Shown here: positions 1 to 9,301 of the stretch, piece after piece
Position numbering within the stretch: position 1 is the stretch's first letter
Layout: each line of letters starts with the position of its first letter
Source: Exophiala sp. HKRS030
Lineage: Eukaryota > Ascomycota > Eurotiomycetes > Chaetothyriales > Herpotrichiellaceae
Reading direction: 5' to 3'
Length of the DNA: 64,000 bases
NCBI GenBank assembly: GCA_023897205.1
Contig: JAHWDD010000003.1
Coordinates: forward strand, 5,335,665 to 5,399,664
The notes under the pieces: generated by a model
What the model was told of the DNA's origin: nothing
The model's input: only the letters and a program-made list of their open reading frames with translations
Database searches by the model: none
Translations under genes and position numbers: made by a program

Positions 1-240
1 TGGAGCCAGATCCCGACTGAGGTGAATCCTCATTCACAAGAGTCTGGAGTTTTGATTGTCATCGGAACGAAGCCGATATCTTGCTTCGAGGACCAGGGTT
101 GGGTGCAAAGACGCCATCTCGACGTTCTACTGGTCAATATTGAGGATCAAGTGGCATACCGGCGTGGGCTATGCCACATCAGCGAGTCAGATTGGCTGAG
201 GCTGGGCTCAAGGCGATGGAAACCGATCTTTCTGGGGTGA
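1..240 (+). CDS. 3' end of a HET-type (heterokaryon incompatibility-like) protein, partial
   Basis: Open frame 1 is open from the left edge to a TGA at 238-240, giving the last 79 residues of a protein that starts outside the window. The closing segment (LDVLLV...AYRRG...W...FLG) resembles the C-terminal tail seen on many fungal HET-domain and ankyrin/HET proteins, where a 'V(E)W.dGvAYRrGvG.i...aW........vvLG' ending is common. I see no HET domain itself because only the tail is present, so the family call is inference from that tail. An in-frame ATG at 22 is probably internal, since the frame stays open upstream of it. Confidence 0.4.
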   Translation, partial: WSQIPTEVNPHSQESGVLIVIGTKPISCFEDQGWVQRRHLDVLLVNIEDQVAYRRGLCHISESDWLRLGSRRWKPIFLG

Positions 241-1725
241 CATCGAACAGTGAATCGATACCTTGTTGGAAAGGGGCGTGATGGAAAATCCTGAAATTGT
301 GGGATACCTGAAGAGGTACTTTGTTGGACATCTGAAATAAGTGCTCCAAGATCCCTCCAGGATATGCTTGGTTCAAGTATTTCGGCCGTCGTATTTTCCG
401 CCGCGCGGGAATGTTCTTGCATATATGTCGCCTCCTCATACATCCCCATGGATGAGGGAGGAAGGCCTCCTGTGTATGCAGGCTAGGAGAGGGCTTCCAA
501 CGAGTCCCATTTTGACATCCCTCTAAGTGACTGTGGTGTCAAGACTTTCCGCCAACCATCACTGGAGCCGGGTGGTCAGGGTAGACAATAGTGTTATATC
601 AGCATTTTCGTCACGGGAGGAGCCTGGCTCCTGCAAAGGCTCAGGACTACTCAGCTAGCTGCACCCTCCTGTCTTCTCTTTGATAGACGAGACCGCCGCA
701 CAAGACAATAAGAGCTATTGCAGCACAGACCACCATAGGCGTAGACCCTTCCCAGGCCATCGTAGCCCAGGGACACCAGAACAGCGTCCACATCTCCACC
801 AGGTGGCAATAAAAAAACTATCGAAACACTGTCGACAATGACCGAGTAAAGTGTTCAGAATTAGGACTTTCGGTGCCTGCCTTGCCTCGCTCAGCATTGT
901 ACAGCCACAGCTCAAAGTTGCTCCGTCAGTGCTCTGAAAAGACAACAAAGTGCTCGGGCATGGAAATTGATACAGATCTTGTGGAGGTCAAGATTCGGCG
1001 CCGAGTATTGTGGTATTCAAAGAGTCATGAAAGACGAAGATGTGATCTTGTATTGCCTGCCAGTGCATACTGTGCCTTTGTCCGAACCAATAGACTTGAG
1101 AAATGCGACTTTCGTGGGGTGTGGTGTCACCACCATGGCGTGATGACCCCCCTGGAGTCCTTTCTATGGAGCCAACCTGGACTCTATGTAGCCTTCCGGA
1201 TTTTCAATCAAGTTAGGTTCCTCACTGACACCTTGTGCCAACAATCCGAGATGGATCTTCTCAGATACCTATATTACGTAGAACAACAGTTCTAGAATGA
1301 AATTTCCCAATGAGAGACCGATAGAGGCAGATTGGCCATCTATCGTAATCTTTAAGAGCTTCTCAGAAGAGGTCAAGCCTTGTCGGTTATGTATGGTGCC
1401 CTTGCCAGCATCGATTGCTTGACACTAATAAGGCTGCATGCTTAAAGTAAACAGTATCGAAGTGTTCAAATTGAGTAAAGTGAACCGGTTCAACCGAGGT
1501 AAGGATGATTTACAAACAAAATCTCCCAAAGGCACCGATGGCCCTTCAAAGAGTATCAGACTAGTGACTTTCGCAAATTGTACAAAGCCCCCTTTCCGGC
1601 CACTGTTCCCCATATTAAGTGCTCATACTTGCCGTGAAGCCGCTACTGTACGAGAGTCAAGACAGGTACAGATGAAGAAACTCGTCTGTTCCGCCATACA
1701 GTCCAAACAAAACACTACATAATCA
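241..1725. other. Intergenic, no supported gene
   Basis: About 1.5 kb between the left-edge gene and the annexin stop. It holds only short ORFs in several frames and none carries a recognisable motif. An open frame around 865-1142 on the plus strand encodes a short peptide I could not place. The annexin 3' UTR presumably occupies the right end. Confidence 0.5.
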
Positions 1726-2928
1726 TCACGTCAAACAAGCAACCATCAAGGCCTCGTAGTGGCTGCGAGTTTCTCCCTTGACACGCTGGATCAAGTCCTT
1801 CTTGTACCGATGAGCATAGGCACGCTTCACCTGGTCCATGTGTGCTCTGTTCCAGTGGACACGAACCACCCGTTGAACAAGCAGGGTGTCTTTGGTGCCA
1901 AGGCCGGCCATCGCATCTTCCAACTGCACCGCATCCGACATGGCACGGTCACATGCGCGACGCACCATGAGCAGCAGGGCGTCCTTCATGTGGCCTGAAA
2001 ATTCCGAGGCAATGACCTTTTCGAGCTCGCTGTGATACTTCTGTTGCCAGTGGTGACTCAGTGCTCGGATTTGGCCGTCACTTCGATTGGCGAGGATGCT
2101 GCAGACAGTGATCTGATCGGTGCCGATGCGTGCGTCCATGGTGCGATGCAGCTCCGACACGTCTCGTTCGAGTTCGTGGGGGATCACGGGAGCAGACTCT
2201 TCCTGCCTCGTGGCCGCCATGACCATGCTGAACAATCTCTCCGTCTTCATCGAGAGATCACCTTTCACGTCGTCTTCGAGAGTGCGTCTGAAGGTCTCGT
2301 GGTAGGCTTGTTTGATCGCGCGCATGTCTGCGTTTGAGCGTCCAAGGAGCACGTCGTTCAGTGTCGCCTCCCTTGTCCCCAACCCCTTGATCGCCCCGTG
2401 GACCGAGTGCACGTCGTGCATGAGCGGGCCCTGGACGATCGCCACCAGTCCTTCACAAAAGTACCTTGAAGTCTCGGACTTGATATCTCTTTCCAGGTCA
2501 CGACGGTGTCGTTGATTGTATGTAGTTCTCAGCAGCGCTATTTGTAGAGGGTCCGGTTTGGACAGGATTCGAATGAGGGCGTTTTCGTCCGTGCCAAACC
2601 CCTTCATCGCCGCTCTCAAAGCGTCGGCGTCGCGTGAGGCGTCACCTTGCGCCTGCGCCCTGGGGTCATAGCCTGGTGAGGGCATTGCCGGCGGAGGAGC
2701 CCATTGCTGCTGTTGTGGCGGGAACCCGCCATGCTGTTGGGGAGGAGGGAATTGACCTGGGGGTGGTGGTCCGCCAAAGTGTTGTTGCGGCGGCGGCGGA
2801 CCACCGTAACCTCCTTGTGGAGGGGGAGGATAACCACCGTGCTGCGGAGGAAATTGGCCGTAACCTGGACCTTGAGGAGGGTATCCTCCTCCGTACGGAG
2901 GTTGACCTTGGGGAGGACCGTATGACAT
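1726..2928 (-). CDS. Annexin (fungal, Pro/Gly/Gln-rich N-terminus)
   Basis: Single-exon 400-residue annexin, a calcium-dependent phospholipid-binding protein of membrane surfaces. I start it at the ATG at 2926-2928 (MSYGPPQG), where the family-typical Pro/Gly/Gln-rich head begins. The frame stays open to 3057 but the extra 43 residues look like leader. Residues about 1-95 are PPQ/GGYPP repeats. Four annexin repeats follow at roughly 98-165, 170-240, 255-325 and 330-400. Each carries the type-II calcium loop core: GFGTDE, GLGTRE, RIGTDQ and GLGTKD. The third has R in place of the first G of the loop, so its calcium site may be weaker. Fungal annexins of this architecture are well known; their cellular roles (membrane traffic, septum or tip) are only partly settled. 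Transcribed toward the window start. Confidence 0.93.
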   Translation of the reverse strand: MSYGPPQGQPPYGGGYPPQGPGYGQFPPQHGGYPPPPQGGYGGPPPPQQHFGGPPPPGQFPPPQQHGGFPPQQQQWAPPPAMPSPGYDPRAQAQGDASRDADALRAAMKGFGTDENALIRILSKPDPLQIALLRTTYNQRHRRDLERDIKSETSRYFCEGLVAIVQGPLMHDVHSVHGAIKGLGTREATLNDVLLGRSNADMRAIKQAYHETFRRTLEDDVKGDLSMKTERLFSMVMAATRQEESAPVIPHELERDVSELHRTMDARIGTDQITVCSILANRSDGQIRALSHHWQQKYHSELEKVIASEFSGHMKDALLLMVRRACDRAMSDAVQLEDAMAGLGTKDTLLVQRVVRVHWNRAHMDQVKRAYAHRYKKDLIQRVKGETRSHYEALMVACLT

Positions 2929-3536
2929 TCGCAAACTGTTGTGGTTGTATGGATATCTTTTCGGGAAAACAGTAAAAAGGCGGGATGTGGAGGGGTAAGT
3001 TGAAAGCTCGGGAAGAATACGAGGAGTAGGGAAGAACGTCTGCCTTTTTCTTCCCAAGCACGGCAGAGATATTAAAGGTGTTTATTATCTTACAGCCAAG
3101 GCTGCCCGGCGTTGGAAAGATGACGCATGGCGGGAATTTGGTCTTTTGGTAGCACGAGAACTAGTATGTACACAGCCCTGTCAGAAAACGCCCCCTGATA
3201 AGGAACCTATCATCAACAAATGCGGGGAGGCACCGCCACATGGCGCAGCGTTTTGACGTGGCGTCCGGCGGTAATAGGCAGCCTTGGCGAATCACGTGGT
3301 CGGCAATGTTCTTCCGTTTTCCCCGACCCAAGTCCTCCTGAAGGGACCTTCATGATGTGATGCCATACACTATATCATTCGTATCCTCATCAAAGTAATA
3401 CACCAAAGGATGTGGGTATATCCACCCTTGTACTAGTCATAAGTTTGCTACCCCCACACAATTTCTAACATCAAAAGCCACCGTTCATTCCGCAGGCTGA
3501 TCCTCATAAAAGACCAGGGCTCTAACCTCAATACTC
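2929..3536. promoter_or_regulatory. Intergenic: annexin upstream region
   Basis: About 600 bp between the annexin start and the stop of the next minus-strand gene. Immediately upstream of the annexin ATG the coding strand is pyrimidine- and A-rich, as in many fungal leaders. No further gene or defined site is seen. Confidence 0.4.
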
Positions 3537-4489
3537 TCACGCGAGCTCTCGTTTACAGTTTCCGGGTTTACAAACGCGGTGTGGCACCCTCCTCGCCCTC
3601 CCATCCAACTTGGAGTCGAAGCACTTGATCAGCAACGTCTCCTCGGGCGTCTGCCCGTAGAGGTAATACCACTTGTGCTCCCTGTTCGGTCGGACAGTGT
3701 ACGTCTCACCCTTCCTGTCAGGGTATATGAGACCGACGCCCACGAGGTCCGAGTCCGGGACGGTATGCGCATCCGCCACAGCCAAGGGGTCCTTCAGAAT
3801 CTTCTTGATCGGCCTCCAAACGTTGATGATTTGGTAGCGGGTCGTGAGCAACCGGTCCGCGTCTTCAGGTAGGTGGTGAGGAACGCGATTCTTGGCCGCG
3901 CTGTAGCTCTGGTCGATATGGACCCGGGTGACGGGTCCGCGGAGGTTGACCGTCGCGGCGGGTGTTCCTCTCTTCTCGTCGTTCGGCGCTCGACGAATGG
4001 TATGGTCAAAGATGAAGATACGAGAAGCTCCCGTCCTGTCAAAATCCCCAAGAGATCGTTATCATGTCAGCCGAAATGTTCCACCGACAGGAAAAGGGAT
4101 GGGGAAATAACCAACGCGTCCTTCAACAACTGTTCCGTTTCAGGATAATATCGTGCCTTGATCTGCTCATCATCGACGAAATCTTTCTCGACGCTCTCGT
4201 GACGAAAGATCTGAAACCCGTTCTTGTCCAAGTTATACTCGCCGTCTTCTCCTCGGATGTCGCGGACGGTCACTTCCAATGGCTCATAGGGTCTTTCATA
4301 AGTCTCCGGCTTGCCGACGTAGCTAGGAGGAGGAGGACTTCCGTCACCTGGGTCTTTGTAATAGTTCAAAGTTGTGCGAACATGGTGCTTCTCGGCCTGA
4401 GACGCTGTTGTATCTCCTTTTAATTGAGTCGTCAGAGGCTCGAATGAAGTGGAATGCCCACTGGGTTGCTGGACTGCTGCCGATGCCAT
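3537..4489 (-). CDS. AsaB / CmcJ-GA4-desaturase-family oxygenase, one intron, frameshifted C-terminus
   Basis: Two exons. Exon 1 is 4489..4116 (start ATG 4487-4489). The intron is 4036-4115 (GTTGGT...GACAG, 80 bp). Exon 2 runs from 4035. Joined, the protein reads ..LLKDA|TGASRIFIFDHTIRR.., the conserved core of the fungal AsaB-type hydroxylase/desaturase family related to GA4 desaturase and CmcJ. That family uses an Fe(II)/2-oxoglutarate-like fold and often acts in secondary metabolism. Other family signatures are LNYYKDPGDG near residue 42, GPVTRVHIDQS (presumed metal His/Asp), and NVWRPIK. Near the end, the frame after 'RRVPH' leaves the family track and stops at 3537. One frame over, the DNA encodes the expected HTAFVNPET..ESIEVRALVFYED ending, so a single base appears missing near 3570-3580. 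That is either a real mutation replacing the last ~30 residues or a sequencing error. Confidence 0.8.
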
Positions 4490-5139
4490 GGTTTGTGCGA
4501 TGTTGAATCATGCGACACTGAGAATACAGTGCTCTTTGATCGTTGATGTCCTTCAGATAAACCCAAGTGAGGAGAGTGCGTACTCTCCTACTTATGAACC
4601 TCATCACCGCACAGTCACTCCTGATTTGTCAGACAGCACGCAATATGTACCGTCTCACACACCATACCCAGGGTATACGAATGTGTGGGGAAGGTCATCC
4701 AGGAGGAGGGCATATACATAACCCCTCGTCCGCCAATGAAAATGGAGAATACAGGATGGCGTGCCCTTGGGACCTACATCTTTATGTCGATACAATGCTA
4801 AGCATGACACGGCATTTGCAACATATGTTGAGGAATGTCTATGAGTTGCTTATCAATCCAAAGGGGGTTCTTGATTAGAATTCCTTGCCCCCCCAGCTAC
4901 ATGGTCGTCGTACCAACACCATGGACCGAGGATATCAGGTTTTTTTTCTCTTGCGAATGCATACCCTTCTGTGCCAGGGTCCAACGCAATAGTTCAAATG
5001 GACCAATACGTAATGCCAAAGCTTCAGGTGGTAGCGTCACCAGGAAATGCGCGTAACGATGATTCATTGCATCTTTGGAATATGAGATGCTGTAGTTCTA
5101 TGCCGACCCCTCGGGCCACACAATTGACCACCGACAAGT
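4490..5139. other. Intergenic, no supported gene
   Basis: About 650 bp holding the promoter of the AsaB-family gene and the 3' flank of the esterase. Short overlapping ORFs here have no recognisable motif. Confidence 0.4.
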
Positions 5140-6935
5140 CTAGCTACTAGTGGTCCTATTGCTGGGAGCGATTCCGGCAGCCTCGAAAGCCTCCAGGAAG
5201 AAGTCACACCTCCTGTCCAACTCTGCGGCGGTCGTCTCTGTAAGGTTGATCCCATTAGTACCTAGCTCCCCAATGGCTGGTACCGGCTTCCATCCTGGTC
5301 CTCTGTACGGATGCTTTGCGAACCCAGCCCAAGCACCCTGCATGAACAGACTGAAAGATTTCTCCTCCGCCGTGGCACCTTCCTGCGGGTAAGTGCCGTA
5401 TATGAGGCTGATCTCACTGCTGTGGAACACTCCGGCATGTGGCAAGTCGGTGAGATTGATGTTGGGAAAAGTCGCATTGTAAAAGTACCTCCAAGTTGGA
5501 AAACCGGCAGTGTGGCTGTCGTTGGTCAGGATGCCGACTTGACACTGGGTTCCGAACTCCGTCCAAATCTCTGGGACTTGCTGGGACGAGTTGCCCGGAT
5601 ACGACTGGAGAATCTCGCTGTTGACCTTGGGTTGATTCGGTAAGTTCGTCGCTAGAAAGGCACTGGCGTTGGTCTGTCCCACGGTGAAGATGGTTCCTTC
5701 ATTGGCGTTTGTGCCTGCCAGGATAGGAACATGGGCCACGGACCGGTTGAGTCGTGCGTCCTCCGGATATCGGAGCACGGTGACATTGTCGGCCACAGGG
5801 CGGAATGCGAGAGCCCGGTGCTCGATGACACTCTTTATAGTCTCGGCGGTCTGATTGCGTAGGCACGTCAGGTTGGATTTGGGATGTGTCGTCGTGCAAT
5901 TGAGAGCTGCTGCGAGTGCCAGCCAGGCAGTGGGGGCGTTCGTGGTGTTGACATAAGACGTTGCTTGGCCGGATTCGATGATGGCAGCACGGAAGGGTGG
6001 GTTCTCCTTCATGGTCGTGACTAGGACGTCGACACTGTAGTAATGTCAGCTGCCTTGAAGACTTCAAAGCGAGCAGGACATGGATATACCTCCCGCCTCC
6101 AGCTGATTCGCCGAATATAGTAACTTTCTTGGGGTCACCACCAAAAGCTGCGATGTTTCTCTGGATCCACTCGAGTGCAAACCCTAGAAAATTAGTCCGA
6201 ATGTCTTTACCGTGCATGAAACGCTTACTCTGATCCAAAAATGCTAGGTTCCGCTCGGTAAGGGGGATTTCTGGGCTGTTTGGAAATCCGAATACTGGGA
6301 AAGGTTAGCAATGCACAATCACAATCACAATTTGGTTTGCAGAGCTACACTCACCATTGGTACGGTAATTCAAACTGACGACGATCACATCTTGATTTGC
6401 GGCGAGGATAGACCCGTCGTACTCAACCAAAGAATTGGCTCCCATCCTTAGGCTGCCACCCTGATCTCATGATTAGTATCCAAATCTCACTGCCCGAAAA
6501 TCCACGTACATATATCCATGCCATGACTGTCTTGTTGCTGCCAGGCGTACCAGGAACGTAGACGTTGACATTCAGGCAGTCTTCACTCTCTCCAGCTGGA
6601 GGCGGCGGCGTGTTGAACCATGCAATGGACAAGTTCCGTGACGCCTCGGGATATGGAAACTGTTGAATACATGCTGGTCCATATTTTGTGGCTTGGAAAG
6701 GCTCCCTCCAGGGCGTCGGCTTGGTGGCTGGGGCAAAGCGGACAGGTGAAGCGGCAAAAGGTATGCCCAAGTATTTGTCTACGGTCGCACTCGCTCCTGG
6801 AGGTGACGTGGTAGTACCAACCACCGGTCCAGAGTCGATGGTGACCGAGGGAGCAGCCGACGTGACAATAGCTGCTGCATCAGCGGACAGCGCACAAATG
6901 GCGGCGATAGCCACAAATCCAACGAAGGACTTCAT
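5140..6935 (-). CDS. Secreted type-B carboxylesterase/lipase, five exons
   Basis: Alpha/beta-hydrolase of the cholinesterase-like family, 528 residues. Exons: 6935-6510, 6460-6355, 6294-6229, 6183-6090, 6034-5140. Introns of 49, 60, 45 and 55 bp have GTACGT, GTGAGT, GTAAGC and GTATAT donors, and joining them restores family motifs at every junction: AWIY|GGSLRMG, YRTN|VFGFPNS, LDQ|RFALEWIQRN, GESAGGG|SVDVL. I choose the ATG at 6933-6935 because it opens a signal peptide (MKSFVGFVAIAAICALSADA); another ATG lies 24 bases upstream. Nucleophile Ser is in GESAGG, the acid Glu in NANEGTIF, and the His in the HSSEISLIYG segment. Cys pairs (EDCLN) and several NxS/T sites fit extracellular secretion. 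Substrate is unknown; the family cleaves carboxylic esters of lipids, xenobiotics or mycotoxins. Confidence 0.92.
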
Positions 6936-8074
6936 GATGCTTTGTGAGTATATGGTCAATTAAGCAGATCAGCGGCCACGTCGGTGATTGACCGGTGGCG
7001 GTGGTCTATATATGCACAGAGTATTGCGGAGGAATCGGTCTCCAGTTCAACAATGACGCTTCAACCCCGAGCGAAAGACCTACCGTTGCCATGAGTGTGA
7101 AAATTGGAGCAAGGCGGGTCGGAGTCGGCAGTGGTCTCTGGCCCATTAACTGTTCCTGGGCAAGGTAGAAGACACCAAGAGTCAAGGTATCGATAGATGT
7201 ACCAAATATCTGGATAAATCCGTCGAGCTTTGCCTCATTGAAAGCGAACCCCGCAGATCCTACCACGAGCTATATCAAGCTATTGCGGTAGAGAGAGTCG
7301 AGGTTCGACCAAAGCAGCTCAATTTTCGGTATTCGGATCATCCACCGGACGAGAGAAATGGTTCTTTTAGGCAGGTATTGCGAGTCACACTCATGGCATG
7401 TTGCAATCGGGCCATTTTTACCAGCATTGGAGCTTGGAAATATCAACTGGTTGAGGTCTAGCAACTGCCCAAATGGACTGAACTAGTTCATCGCTTGAAT
7501 GCCGGACCCATCGTCAACGTCGACTCAAGTCCCGGTGGACTTTGGGGTAAAATCGTGGAGAGCGAGGAAAAAGGCCGAGTCGGGAGATCGGACGGTGACT
7601 TTGGAGGATATTAAGGAAGTTCAAAGCAGACCTCATCACCATCATCATCATAAGTGTGCCTTTGAAGCATTTCATACAGCTTCTCGCCCTTCGTCTCTAT
7701 GTGAGGCTGCGGTTATGCCTCGGCAACTCTACAGGAGAATTTCCCCGCGAAAGATTTGGCTTATGTCATCATGGGAACTGTACGGTAATGAACCTCGGTC
7801 AATGTAGCTTCAAAGAACATGATCTTCAACATGACTTGAATCAATCTCTACTCTTGAGGTCCTCAAACTGTTTCTGAATTTGTATGAGTGTTGCACTTTC
7901 AAACTCAAAGCTCCTGTCGCTTCATTAACCACCTGAGAAATCTCCAAGTTCGAGTATCATTTCGATTGACTCGATATTTAGATCCCTGCTTACTGTGGTT
8001 CAAACCAGCAGAGATTCTCTTGTGCAAAGACACATACAATTACATATTTTTTGATAGGAACCCCTCAACTCATC
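6936..8074. other. Intergenic between divergent esterase and epoxide hydrolase
   Basis: About 1.1 kb shared upstream region of two divergently transcribed genes. A minus-strand open stretch at 7006-7266 encodes a hydrophobic peptide (IDTLTLGVFYLAQEQL...) that might be a gene relic, but I recognise no family. Nothing else is supported. Confidence 0.4.
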
Positions 8075-9148
8075 ATGGCCGACAAGATCAGACCCTACAA
8101 TGACCCCCGAATCTCCTATCGCTCCGCTCACCTCAACGGCTTCACGTATGGCTACATCTACAGCGAAGCCTCACCTTCCGTGCCGTCGCGGGGGACCATT
8201 TTCTTGGTCCACGGATTCCCCGACCTCTCGCTGGGTTGGCGGTACCAGATCCCCTTCTTGACCTCGTTGGGCCTCGACGTCGTCGCCATCGACTGTATGG
8301 GTTACGGCCGGACCGACTCCCCCCTCCACACCTTGTCCGCGTACACCTACAAACGAGTGTCGGACGACATCGCCACCTTGGCGTCTCAGCTACACCTCTC
8401 GGAGATCATCCTCGGTGGCCACGACTGGGGAGGTGCCATCGTCTACCGCGTGGCTCAATACCACCCCCGCCTCATCAAGGCGGTCTTCAGCATCTGTACC
8501 CCTTATTTCCCCCCCTCCCCCCGCTACGAACCGTTGGGGATCCAGGTACAGACGAAACTCCCCAACTTTGGGTACCAGCTCCATTTTGCTTCCGGCGAGA
8601 TCGAAGCCCACGTACAACAGTCCAAACCGGCCATCCGAGCCTTTTTGAACAACATGTACGGGGCCCGCACGACCGACGACAACCAAGTCGCCTTCTCCGC
8701 CGAGACCGGCGTCGACCTGGCCAGACAGACACGTGTCGGCAAGAACAGACTCCTGGACGACGATGAGATGGAATATTACGTGTCCGAGTACGCCCGTCAC
8801 GGCCTCAACGGACCCCTGAACTGGTACAGGAACCGAGAGGATAATTACATGAACGAGTGGCGCGATTTTTTCGACAACGGACGCAAATCGCCCGAACAGA
8901 TCAAGAAGGACTTGACCATCAAACAACCCGTGTTGTTCGTGCTGGCCACCAAAGATCAAGCCCTCAAACCTTTCATGGCCGAACGCATGGGTGACCGCAT
9001 CCCGAACCTGACCAGACGAGAAGTCGTCTCGGGTCATTGGGCTTTGTGGCAGCAACCCGAAGAGGTGAACCGACATATTGGAGAGTGGTTGAAGGAAAAG
9101 GTGTTTACCAAGCATGGTGGTGGCGGCGGTGATGGTAGTAAATTGTAA
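8075..9148 (+). CDS. Epoxide hydrolase, alpha/beta-hydrolase fold
   Basis: Single-exon protein of 357 residues. Start is the ATG at 8075 (MADKIRPYNDPR); an upstream in-frame ATG at 8051 adds 8 unconvincing residues. Features of the soluble epoxide-hydrolase family are visible: the oxyanion HGFPDLSLGWR near residue 45, the nucleophile elbow GGHDWGGAI with catalytic Asp near 115, and the catalytic His in SGHWALWQQP near 319. A GPLNWYRNRE segment near 250 carries one of the cap tyrosines that activate the epoxide. The expected product is cytosolic hydrolysis of epoxides to vicinal diols. It ends in a Gly-rich tail with no peroxisomal signal. Codons are strongly C-ending, which gives a 241-residue antisense shadow frame. 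Confidence 0.92.
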   Translation: MADKIRPYNDPRISYRSAHLNGFTYGYIYSEASPSVPSRGTIFLVHGFPDLSLGWRYQIPFLTSLGLDVVAIDCMGYGRTDSPLHTLSAYTYKRVSDDIATLASQLHLSEIILGGHDWGGAIVYRVAQYHPRLIKAVFSICTPYFPPSPRYEPLGIQVQTKLPNFGYQLHFASGEIEAHVQQSKPAIRAFLNNMYGARTTDDNQVAFSAETGVDLARQTRVGKNRLLDDDEMEYYVSEYARHGLNGPLNWYRNREDNYMNEWRDFFDNGRKSPEQIKKDLTIKQPVLFVLATKDQALKPFMAERMGDRIPNLTRREVVSGHWALWQQPEEVNRHIGEWLKEKVFTKHGGGGGDGSKL

Positions 9149-9301
9149 TGTCCTCGAGTCTCATACGATTCCATCTACACAGATCATGGTAAATGGAAAC
9201 AGAAATCATGGTGTTTTTGTTTTCATCTCGCTTCCTCGGCGGCCTTTTTGCTTCGTCTCGGCTGTTTCCATCATCTACCTAGGTGACGACTAATAGCTAT
9301 C

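Noticed and set aside
865..1142. Plus-strand open stretch encoding ..VMKDEDVILYCLPVHTVPL..
   Set aside because: Vaguely like an NAD-dependent dehydrogenase strand but too short, with no Rossmann glycine motif; not supportable.
8390..9115. 241-residue minus-strand open frame opposite the epoxide hydrolase
   Set aside because: Shadow of a strongly codon-biased gene; no motif.
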